From Delphinapterus leucas (lineage: Eukaryota > Chordata > Mammalia > Artiodactyla > Monodontidae): a stretch of DNA of 64,000 nucleotides. Positions 35,401 to 45,896 of this stretch are shown here, in pieces (the stretch's first letter is position 1; every line of letters begins with the position of its first letter). Below the pieces are notes generated by a model. That model had not been told where the DNA came from. It did no database searches and was given only the letters and a program-made list of their open reading frames with translations. The position numbers and the translations under genes are program-made. The stretch is taken from the NCBI RefSeq assembly GCF_002288925.2, contig NW_022098004.1, positions 8,563,604-8,627,603 of the forward strand, read 5' to 3'.

Positions 35401-38400
35401 ATCAGACTGTTGTCTCACATTCTCCAATATGAGGCAAGACTGTTTCCTCAGCAATTTTACCCTTATCAGATTATCTCGTCTGATTCGATTAATTTTCGTC
35501 CATGAATCTGCTAACAGTGATTTCTGACTTACTTGCCCTGCTCACTAAAGACTGCTGAAAGGATTTTTCTCTAACACTACAGCTAGGAACAACACTCCAT
35601 GCCTTATCATTCAGTTCCTCTGAACAACTCTTTTCTCAAATCGATTTAGTTGGTTTCAGAGTGAAACTCAGTGGACACTGGTTAGTTCTGCACCGTAAAA
35701 TCAGCTCCTGGATAAAAAGAGTTCAGACACTACCCTTGATGCATCTTGTTCTTTTTAGATTATATATGTCTGATTCCAACATGATATACCTGAGTTGCTG
35801 TAACTCAGAATCAGGAAAACTATATTATCTTTCACTTTTAATCATTATAATTTGGACGTAAACAGGATTTAAAATAGTTTTTTTTGCAAAAAGTTATTAT
35901 GTATGTACTGACATGAAACCAAAATTGTGTTTTTGATGTTACGGTTTCACAATCTCCTACGTGATCCGACCCATGCCCTCCTCCCTCCCGCAAATTCTTC
36001 TATAAAGATTCACTGCTTTCAGGAACCTGAATGCTACTGGTTTGAACTGGTCAATAATGACAAACGCATGGTTTCTAAATTACTCTGTATTGTTCTACAG
36101 AGATTACTAGAGTATGTATAGCAAGGGAGTATTAAGCAGTAAGAAGGCACAGTTCATATTGTATTTGGATTAGATTGGCTTGGAGCAAAGTGAAACAAAC
36201 AATGTTAGCAAAGAAATCTAAAGAAATGTGGCCTGCTATAATTGTAGAGACTCAAAAACCTGAATAGTACTAATTAAAATGAGAGAGCTCAATTGTTACA
36301 AGAGAAACGCCACTAACAGAAGACTGTAAATGTTTAGACACCCCTGTGAATCACCAAATAATAAAGGAAAAAGGACAAAAATGAGAATTAAGTTATAAGC
36401 TTGAGGGCACCGCTGCTCCACGTCTAAAAAATAATTCGGATCTTCCTTTTTTTTTTTTTTCAAGAGAAAATGAGAGACTATAAATGATTCTGCAATGAGA
36501 GAAAAAAAAAGATACCCTGTCTGGTTTGACAGCAGTGTACAAAAGTAAACCATAAAAATGTGCAGATAATAATACATTTATCTGACCAAACATGGGTATT
36601 TAATATCTAGAAATGACACATAATTGCAACAATTAGGTGCATGGCCATGAATCTATATCTCATGGTCTTCCTCATTGGTGAACTTTGTTTATAAATGTTG
36701 TTTATTTATAAGTGTAGCAGTTTCAGTGTTCCTGACCAAAAATACTTTCATGAAAGGCAGGGATCGTATCTCACAGCTTTTACCAAAACTGTGATGCAAA
36801 AGGATTAAAGAAAAAAATTCTCGTAAAAACTGAATTACTTCTTCCTAAGCATGCTGAAATTCATACTTTACATGCAAAATATAAACTTCAGACATTTGTG
36901 GCTAGTGATTTTAAAAAGGCTTAGAAAAGTATTGCTATAGACAATGCTAATGACACGATATGTTTATGTAATTTAAGCAGTAAATTTTCCTCTGAATACA
37001 TAAGCTGTAATCCCTTAACTTCATTACTAGGTGAAATACTGTTTGAGAGGAGGAAAGCAAAGGAATTCTGTTAGGTTGCATAAATATTGACATAATCTTC
37101 ACTCTTTCTTCCCCAAACTGGTAATAGACATACCTCATTCCATCCCGACAAAGTACTCCCATAAAACCAAAACTACCCATATAAACAGCTTCTCTGCAGT
37201 GATGATGAAAAGAAAAAGTGCTTTTCTAGAAAACAGCAACAGTGCTGTCCTTTTAGGGTAACGATGCGCCTACAAACGTTTTGGGGAATCTCTCGTTAGG
37301 GATTCCAGGGTTTGCTGAAACCCAAGGCTGCCAGCATGAGAGAAATTAACACAAGTCTAATCTGGTGTATGAAGCCAATGAGTGACACCTAAGGTCTCGT
37401 TATAAATAGTAAAGTATGCTGTCCGGTGGGTGAGAGCATTCTGAAGTGCAGTGTTCAAGAAGCTGGCTTAATATATGACTAAGTGTCAGAAGTCAGGTTT
37501 TCTGAGAATTACTTTTCAGATAAACAACTTTATAGCACTGCACTTAATCTTACTTACTAGAGACATCTCATTTATCACTGAATTACAAGTAACTTTAATT
37601 CTATTGATATTGCCATAAAGCCCGTCGAAAATCCATCCTGGCACTTTTAAAGGGTTTGGGGCCCTGTTTGTTACATGGGATCCTCTTGCATAAGCCTCTC
37701 AGCCATAGTTACACTTGGAAGGCTCCTGGGTCCCCTGGCCTCTGTATTCACAGTCAAGGGGGGTGGTAGGGAAAAGTGATTCTCGCACCTGCCAGCACTG
37801 CCTTCAGCCCCTTTCCTAACAAAGTCGGGTTCTCCCACTGCAGTCAAACTAACTTTCTGTGCCTCTTTTCTCCTCCCACCTAGGGAAACCAGCTTCTTTT
37901 CATTTCATCAACAAAACTGGACACGGATCAATTTCAACTGACCTTTGCCGAAAGGTGGCGCTGTTGAGGTAAAAACCAAGTCGGTCCAACAATAGTTTTC
38001 ACTCTTCGATCGTTTTGCAGGCTTTTCAGAATTTTTTTTTTTTAATGCACCGTCCTAGCGTCCCCCCCCCCGTCCCATAAAATAAGATAAATATGATTAA
38101 CACCAAATGCATTTCATTAATTGGAGGAATCAACAGTCCAACATCCAAGAGGGCGGGCTGGTCTTTCAAACGCTGGGTCGGCTTCACGCACTCTTGCTTC
38201 CCCCCAAGTCAGTCTCGGCTTTTCCATCTGGTCTATCGCTTTAAAATCTTAGAAACAGAGTTGTTGGTTCTTTTTTCTTTTCTTTCTCTTTCCTTCCTTT
38301 TTCTTTTTTGCATAAGCTTTAGAAGGATCGGTCTAGAAAACTGAATAGTCAGTAGCATCCGCGACCCCGAGGGGGAGATGCGGCCCCCCACTCCACTCCA

Positions 38401-38601
38401 CCCCACCCCCACTCTAGGTTTCCGGGCCCGTCCGAGAAACCGCCGTTTAAAATTTAACCCTTCGAGGGGAGCTGGCGAAGGCTGGGTGTTTGTTTTTTTT
38501 GTACCCCTTGTTCCACGCCACGATCAAGTCTGAAATAATTAAGTGAAACGTAAAAGTGCAAAGGGCGCGCGGGACCCTGATAAACAGGAGTCAGATTTCA
38601 T

Positions 38602-38604
<3 letters not shown>
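32476..38604. other. Upstream MAF flank, free of young transposons
   Basis: No CHR SINE or L1 seen in more than 6 kb. 35,090-37,600 is strongly AT-rich with many TAAT/ATTA words. No coding signal. It may hold enhancers, but that needs cross-species alignment. Confidence 0.45.
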
Positions 38605-38636
<32 letters not shown>

Positions 38637-38648
38637 TGAGTGAGTGAG
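38605..38648 (+). repeat. (TG)n(TGAG)n microsatellite
   Basis: TG repeat followed by tgag tetranucleotides at the upstream edge of the CpG island. Confidence 0.9.
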
Positions 38649-39120
38649 CGGGGGGAGAGAAATGAATCTCAAAGGCCAAACTCGGGCCGGAGTCGGAAGC
38701 CGGAGGGTGAGCCGGACTGACCTGACTCCGAGCTTTCCCGGAGTTAATTCGCGGAGGAGTTCGCTCCCCCCGCAAGGGCATGCGACGCCAGCGGGCATCC
38801 AGCCCCCGCGCGGAATGGCTCCCGAACAACTTAGTTCACCTCCTTTAAAAGAGGGTGATAAAGCGCGCTTTCTCTTTCCGCCGACTCCAGACCGCCCCGG
38901 CAGGCGCGCGGCGGGGCGACGTCCTCCGCGCCGTCTGGACCCCTGCACACCCGCGCGCGGCCACCGGGAAGAGGGACAAAGAGTTTGGGCCAAGTTTGAG
39001 CTCCGGGCACTGCCAGGCTCGGGGGAAGGAAGGTCCCCCGGGCGGACACCTGGGTGCCGAAGGTGGAGCAAGGAGAAAAAGCTACCCGGTGAATTCACGA
39101 CCCTGGGGATGGTGGTCGGC

Positions 39121-39149
39121 GGGGGGGGGGGGGGGGCGGGGGAGGGGGC
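39121..39149 (+). repeat. G16 run and G-rich tract upstream of MAF promoter
   Basis: Sixteen G residues, then further G blocks separated by single bases; matches a G-quadruplex motif. It lies about 240 bp upstream of the core promoter and is followed by a CCAAT box at 39155-39159. Confidence 0.8.
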
Positions 39150-39363
39150 GGCGGCCAATTCCGGCCGAGCGAGTGGCGGGCGAGCTGGGGCTCCGGAAGG
39201 CAGGCCTTTCTCGCTCCGAAGTAAAGCCAACCGTCCTGCCGGTCCACCCGGGTTTCCGCAGTCCCCCTGGAAAGCTCCTTCCCCTCTTGCACCAAACTTT
39301 GCGCCGGGCTTTGCAACCTCCCGAGGAGGCTGCGGCACAGGAAGGGTTAAGACTGCCAGTCCC

Positions 39364-39378
39364 AGCTGACAGTCAGCT
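39364..39378 (+). promoter_or_regulatory. MARE-like palindrome upstream of MAF
   Basis: AGCTGACAGTCAGCT is palindromic except for its central base. It consists of two inverted GCTGAC half-sites, the core of a Maf recognition element (TGCTGAC), but with one extra central base compared with the canonical CRE-type MARE. It could support autoregulation by MAF or binding of another AP-1/CREB-family bZIP. Binding is inferred from motif similarity only. Confidence 0.55.
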
Positions 39379-39494
39379 GATTGGGCTCTGATTGACAGCT
39401 CGGAAAAGTTTCCTTGTTTCTATATTATGCTAATCGCGGCCGCTCTCGCCGCCTCCCATTGGTCCGGAGTACCAGTCAATTTCCCTTTTGGGCC

Positions 39495-39502
39495 TGACGT
39501 CA
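39495..39502 (+). promoter_or_regulatory. CRE (TGACGTCA) in MAF promoter
   Basis: Perfect palindromic cAMP response element, 8 bp upstream of the TATA box. It is the consensus for CREB/ATF dimers and contains the core of a CRE-type MARE, although the flanking bases do not match a full MARE. Confidence 0.8.
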
Positions 39503-39509
39503 CAAGTGC

Positions 39510-39516
39510 TATAAAA
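39510..39516 (+). promoter_or_regulatory. TATA box of MAF
   Basis: TATAAAA between the CRE and the inferred start near 39540. The spacing to the 5' leader agrees with a leader of about 840 nt before the ATG. Confidence 0.8.
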
Positions 39517-39767
39517 CTCAGCAATTGCTTTAAACTCTTCTTGCTGGATCAGAGGCTTTAAAATCTTTTTTTCATCTTCGAGCTGTAGCTCGGGCTGCTC
39601 GTCGGCTCGGCCTCTCCCCTTGTGCTCTCCGCCTCGCCTTTCCCCAGGACTTCGCTATTTCGCTTTAAAAAAAAAAAAGGCAAGAAAGAACTCCGCTCCC
39701 CCCTCCCTTTCCTCCAGCCCGGCTGCACCTCTGTCTTGCACTTGGCACGGAGGGAGGAAGACCGCGA

Positions 39768-39771
<4 letters not shown>

Positions 39772-39803
<32 letters not shown>
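39772..39803 (+). repeat. (GA)n microsatellite in MAF leader
   Basis: Uninterrupted GA dinucleotides, about 16 units, inside the 5' leader and followed by an A run. GA tracts near promoters often bind GAGA-type factors; any role here is inference. Confidence 0.9.
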
Positions 39804-39808
<5 letters not shown>

Positions 39809-39848
39809 GGAAAAAAAAAAAAGCCAGGCAGAAGAGGAGGCGAGAAGC

Positions 39849-39860
39849 ATGAAGTGTTAA
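39849..39860 (+). CDS. uORF 1 in MAF leader (3 codons)
   Basis: ATG AAG TGT TAA, encoding Met-Lys-Cys. The start has G at -3 (gaagcATGa) but A at +4, a moderate context. Such a minimal uORF could reduce scanning to the main start while allowing reinitiation. Translation is not shown by the sequence. Confidence 0.4.
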   Translation: MKC

Positions 39861-39974
39861 CTCCCCTGTGCCAAGGCCCGCGCCGCCCGGACAGCGGCCC
39901 GCCGCGCCTCCAGCCCCGAGCGGCCGCCGCGCGCGCCCCGCCTGCAGCCCGGGCCGGCGAGGCGAGCACTCCTT

Positions 39975-40088
39975 ATGCAAAACGCGCAGCGGAGCGGCGA
40001 GCGGAGGACGCCGCGCACCCAGCCGGGCTCTTCTGGCTTCGCCGCCGCCGCCGCCACCGCAGCCCGCAGAGGACCTTCCCGAGCCTGA
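39975..40088 (+). CDS. uORF 2 in MAF leader (37 codons)
   Basis: ATG at 39975, TGA at 40086-40088, 37 residues rich in Arg, Ala and Gly, with a run of Ala codons from GCC repeats. Start context is weak (T at -3, C at +4). It ends about 290 nt before the MAF ATG, far enough for reinitiation. It resembles no known protein to me; if it acts at all, it is probably a translational control element. Confidence 0.35.
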   Translation: MQNAQRSGERRTPRTQPGSSGFAAAAATAARRGPSRA

Positions 40089-40110
40089 AGCCGCCGGCTC
40101 GGCGCGCTAG

Positions 40111-41510
<1,400 letters not shown>

Positions 41511-41662
41511 GTCTGACACGCGATCCCAGCTAGCCACCTTGATAAGTGCTCCGTGGGGGTCCGACTCGGGTGTGGGCTTGCCACTTCCAGAGCCTTACTC
41601 GCCACCGCCTCGCCCCCTCCCCTCCCGAGCTTGCCCCCCCCCCAGTTGCCCCCTGCGCGCAC

Positions 41663-41664
41663 GC

Positions 41665-41695
<31 letters not shown>

Positions 41696-41720
41696 ACACA
41701 CACACACACAACACACACCG
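41663..41720 (+). repeat. (AC)n microsatellite in MAF 3' UTR
   Basis: Long CA tract with two short interruptions (aacaca), preceded by a C run and alternating gcgcac. Confidence 0.9.
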
Positions 41721-43639
41721 TGCTCCGAGTTGGTGGTGGTGGCGACGGCTGTTTTGAAGTCGGGGAGGGGCAGGTTGTCTGGCTCATGCATTGCCAATCT
41801 GAAATTCTCCATAACTCGCTAGCTTGTTTTGTTTTTTTTTTTTTAACACTCCCCCCCCAACGTGCTCAATGTTCAGCGATCTCGGCAGAGTTCCTCATGC
41901 TCACCTTTGAAGCCTGCATCATTCACATATTTTTTTCTTCTTCAGTTCATGAGCTGGTGTTCATTTTCTGTGTGTGTGTGTTTGTATTGTTTGGATTTTT
42001 TTTTTTTAATTAGAGTTTTTGGAGCTTGCTGTGTTACCTCCTTTTTTTTCCTCCCCACACTCCACCCTCACTCCCTCTCCACCCATCTCCTCTGAGATAA
42101 AAGAAAAAAAAGAAAAAAAAAAGCTAAGTTTTTTTTTTCTCCTCCTGAGTTCTTCGTATGAGATTGAGCTTGCAAAGGAAAAAAAAAATGTGAAATGTTA
42201 TACACTTGCAGCGTGCTGAGTTCCATCGGGTTTTTTTGAGCATTGTTATGCTAAAATAGAGGGGAAAAATCCTCATGAACCTGCCACAATCAAGCCTGCA
42301 TCAACCTTCTGGGTGTGACTCGTGAGTTTTGGTCCTTATGATGCCAAATCTGAGAGTTTAGTCTGCCATTTAAAAAACTCATTCTCATCTCATGCATTAT
42401 GATGCTTGCTACTTTGTCTTAGCAACAATGAACTATAACTGTTTCAAAGACTTTATGGAAAAGAGACATTATATTAATAAAAAAAAAAGCCTGCATGCTG
42501 GACATGTATGGTATAATTATTTTTTTCTTTTTTTTTTCCTTTTGGCTTGGAAATGGACGTTCGAAGACTTATGGCATTGGCATTCATACTTTTGTTTTAT
42601 TGCCTCATGAGTTTTTTGAGTTCAGAACAAAAAAAGTGCAACCGTAGAGCCTTCTTCCCATGAAAGTTTGCATCTGCTCCAAAACTGCTTTGAGTTACTC
42701 AGAACTTCAGCCTCCCATTGTAAATGCACTGAAGGGATTCCTTGTTAAAGATGCCAGAATGGGTTAAAAAATTTAACACGGCCAACAGTAAAGAACTCTT
42801 AATGCTTTCTTTTTAATAAGAATGACTGCCCCACTGGGGAGACTAAAATTGTGCTGTTGCCGAAAGCAGTCTAAAATTTATTTTTTAAAAAAAGAAATCT
42901 GCCCCGTTATTTTTTTTGTTTGTTTTTTTTTTTTTTTTTTTTTTTTGGCTTTTGGTCATTGTCAAATGTGGAATGCTATGGGTTTCTAGTATATAATTTA
43001 ATTCTAGTTTTTATAATCTGTTAGCCCAGTTAAAATGTATGCTACAGATAAAGGAATGTTATAGATAAATTTGAAAGAGTTAGGTCTGTTTAGCTGTAGA
43101 TTTTTTAAAAGATTGATGCACTAAATTGTTTACTGTTGTGATGTTAAGGGGGGTAGAGTTTGCAAGGGGACTGTTTAAAAAAAAGTAGCTTATACAGCAT
43201 GTGCTTGCAACTTAAATATAAGTTGGGTATGTGTAGTCTTTGCTATACCACTGACTGTATTGAAAACCAAAGTATTAAAAGGGGAAACACCCCTGTTTAT
43301 ATCTGTAGGGGTATTTTACATTCAAAATGTATGTTTTTTTTTTTCAAAATTAAAGTATCTGGGACTGAATTGCACTAAAATATAACCTGCAAGCATATAA
43401 TACAAAAAAAATTTGCAAAACTGTTTAGAACGCTAATAAATTGATGCAGTTATAAAAAATGGCATTACTGCACAGTTTTAAGATGATGCAGATTTTTTTA
43501 CAGTTGTATTGTGGTGCAGAACTGGATTTTCTGTAACTTAAAAAAAAATCCACAGTTTTAAAGGCAATAATCAGTAAATGTTATTTTCAGGGACTGACAT
43601 CCTGTCTTTAAAAACAAAATGAAAAGTAAATCTTACCAC

Positions 43640-43645
43640 AATAAA
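43640..43645 (+). terminator. Poly(A) signal, proximal
   Basis: AATAAA in AU-rich MAF 3' UTR, followed by a T-rich stretch. A plausible proximal polyadenylation site. Confidence 0.45.
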
Positions 43646-43800
43646 TATAAAAAAATCTTGTCAGTTACTTTTCTTTTACATATTTTGCTGTGCAAAATTG
43701 TTTTATATCTTGAGTTACTAACTAACCACGCGTGATGTTCCTATGTGCTTTTCTTTCATTTTCAATTCTGGTTATATCAAGAGAAAGAATAATCTACAAT

Positions 43801-43806
43801 AATAAA
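43801..43806 (+). terminator. Poly(A) signal, distal, of MAF short transcript
   Basis: AATAAA followed within 10 nt by a long T run and then TG/T-rich sequence, a typical signal plus downstream element. The character of the DNA changes shortly after, consistent with the transcript end. Confidence 0.6.
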
Positions 43807-43825
43807 CTGCATTTTTTTTTTTGAT

Positions 43826-45697
43826 TCTGTACTCAGTTTCTTAGTGTACAGTTTAACTGGGCCCAACACTGCGTTAGAAGTGTAAAAGGCATCCTTTTCT
43901 CCAGAGGAAGGATTAATGGACAAGTAATGAGGCAATAATTCAGAGTGAAACATAGGCTGTTTTGTGAGGTGGAAGGCCAGTCCCTTCCAATAATTAGTAA
44001 TATTTAATATAAATGTAAATTACAATCTCTCAAAATCCCCCTCCCCCAGAGTTTTCAGTTTTCAAATAAGTAGAGACATCATTGCCCTGGTGGAAACAAA
44101 CAAACAAAAATCCCAACCAGAGAGCAGGGCCTTCTCAGCCTCGCCCTGAGCTTCTCATCCCACCACACACCCATCTAGAGGGAACCGAGTCCGGCAGAGA
44201 AGGCATTGGCAGAGGTGGCTTGGGCACATACGCATTCAATGGTAAAGATAAACAATTCTTGCCTTTTGGCTCAAATTGATTATTTTTCCTTCTTCCCTTA
44301 CATGCCATGATTTTCTTGTTAGCAAGGCCTGACAGGATTTCACATCAACACTTTGGACAAATTACAGTTGTTTGTTTGTTTCTTAACTTTGAAGGTCATT
44401 TGTCTTAAATAGGAAAAAGAAAAATCCACCTCTCACAGAAGTCCAAGTACGTATCTGGGTTTAAACTGTTATTAAATCATATTTCCCTGTGAATATTTAG
44501 CTGAGGGCTTCTCCACGTAGATGAGCTGGTAATGATTTCAGAGCACCTTAGCTCCTGGAATACAAGCAGAAAATAATGCCTGGTTGGAATAAAGGCTGTG
44601 CTTTGATTTATCGGTATTTACCCCAACACAGGCTACGTGTGCGGGCTCACTTAAAAGATCCCTTGGAAAGTCTGGAGCTACTTTCACTAACAGCATTGAC
44701 CTATTTTAAAATGACACAAATTCATGCAACTAATGTTACAAATTCATGCAGTTTGCATTCTTCAGCAACTTCCCCTAGATGGCTAATAGAATGTTAGACA
44801 AAGCCAACACTGTTTTGAAAATATAGCCAAACACGGTGACTTTTGTTTTATTTTGTTTTCTGTTCTTCAAAAAATAATAATAACAATAATATTGCAACTC
44901 TGAACGAAGGCCTGATTTTGAGGAAAACAGGTTGTGCTTGGCGCTGATGAGCTCTGGCCGGTGTGTCAGCCTTCCTACCCTTTTTCACAGAACATGAAGA
45001 CAGTGGATAGGGCCCCTGAATCCACACTTTTTTTTTGCTTTAACACAGGTCTTGATAGTAAACCTACCTCCATGTGCTTGAAGTTAGCTGTTCTTCTCTG
45101 TCTCAGAGTTCTTGTTTTGTTTTGTTTTGTTTTTTTGGTCCGATCCCAACGAGGAGATTTGCAGTCTCCCCCTGTAGAAGCAGAAATATCGCTTATACAG
45201 GAAGCCCAGCATCTGACACAAAATTTTAGGCAAACATTTTCAAAATAACAGTGACCTGGATGGAGTTACTGCAGTTACCTCATGAGAAATGCCACTTGCG
45301 AAAAAATACAGTGGTCCAACAATTAAGCATTTTGGTAGGCCCCTACAAGGCCATTTAATATAATAAGCAGGTTTTTGCCCCAAATATGAAAAAGCCAAAT
45401 ACAGAGGTGCTGGCAAAAAAGTGAGGTTTTGGTGGCTGCCTTTAAGAGAAGCCTAACTCCTAATGAAAGGCACTTTCAGAAATAACCATTACTAAAAACT
45501 TTGAAATGTAATGAGAGTGGTGAACACAAATACATGCTTTTTTTTTTTTTTAACAAAGAAATCCTGCCTGAGTGCCCTTACTACAAATAAGTCTCTACAT
45601 TTTTTTTTTAATCATGTAAGGAAATCTAGCTTTCCCTTTACACTGCATTTGAGTCTTTGTCTAAATAGTGTTAAAATTCCTTTCATTCCAAATACAG
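43826..45697. other. MAF downstream region / distal part of long-isoform intron
   Basis: AT-rich non-coding sequence without a recognised repeat or conserved ORF. It is intronic only for the spliced isoform. It ends in the acceptor used by exon 2. Confidence 0.5.
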
Positions 45698-45875
45698 AAC
45701 TGAGCCCACTCACAAGTTGGAGCCATCGGTGGGATACACCACATTTTGGAAGCCCCACAGCGTCATGTGCTTACCCCTGTGTTCACACAATGAAATTTAC
45801 GTGAGAACTGTATTTTTATTATATTTTTTACTATCTGCAGCCATGGAAAACAGCCTACCCCTGACTTCTGTTTAG
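45698..45875 (+). CDS. MAF: Alternative MAF exon 2 (long-isoform C-terminus), frame altered
   Basis: An acceptor CAG at 45695-45697 follows a modest pyrimidine tract. Spliced from the donor at 41507, the exon encodes Ile-TEPTHKLEPSVGYTTFWKP, which closely matches the tail of human MAF long isoform as I recall it. After the Pro the frame departs: the expected ending is visible in a shifted frame as VLTPVFTQ followed by TGA at 45791-45793. In the spliced frame translation continues to TAG at 45873-45875, giving 58 complete codons instead of about 30. A 2-bp gain near 45755-45765 would explain this. AATAAA follows at 45891. Either this species has a different long-isoform tail or the exon is decaying. 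Confidence 0.75.
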
Positions 45876-45890
45876 TTTCCTTTTTAAAAA

Positions 45891-45896
45891 AATAAA
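45891..45896 (+). terminator. Poly(A) signal after MAF exon 2
   Basis: AATAAA 16 nt after the spliced-frame stop codon; a further AATAAA is near 46,228. Either could end the long-isoform transcript. Confidence 0.4.

Larger units (their letters stand above)
39361..39540 (+). promoter_or_regulatory. MAF: MAF core promoter
   Basis: Proximal promoter elements in correct order upstream of the MAF leader: a MARE-like palindrome at 39364-39378, an inverted CCAAT box (ATTGG) at 39380-39384, an octamer-like ATGCTAAT at 39427-39434, a second inverted CCAAT at 39458-39462, a perfect CRE (TGACGTCA) at 39495-39502 and a TATA box (TATAAAA) at 39510-39516. Transcription should start about 25-30 bp after the TATA box, near 39540; that start is inferred. 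A TATA box inside a CpG island is less common than TATA-less initiation. Confidence 0.85.
41511..43825 (+). other. MAF: MAF 3' untranslated region (short isoform)
   Basis: Non-coding, AU-rich sequence after the short-isoform stop. It contains C-rich and (AC)n tracts near 41,625-41,720, several long T runs (one from 42,909 to 42,948), AU-rich ATTTA-type stretches, and poly(A) signals AATAAA at 43640-43645 and 43801-43806. The same DNA is the 5' part of the intron when the donor at 41507 is used. The cleavage position near 43,825 is inferred. Confidence 0.75.

Noticed and set aside
38598..39391. Frames of 241 and 178 (+) and 246 (-) codons upstream of MAF
   Set aside because: They lie in the CpG island and promoter flank, include a (TG)n repeat and a G16 run, and resemble no protein.
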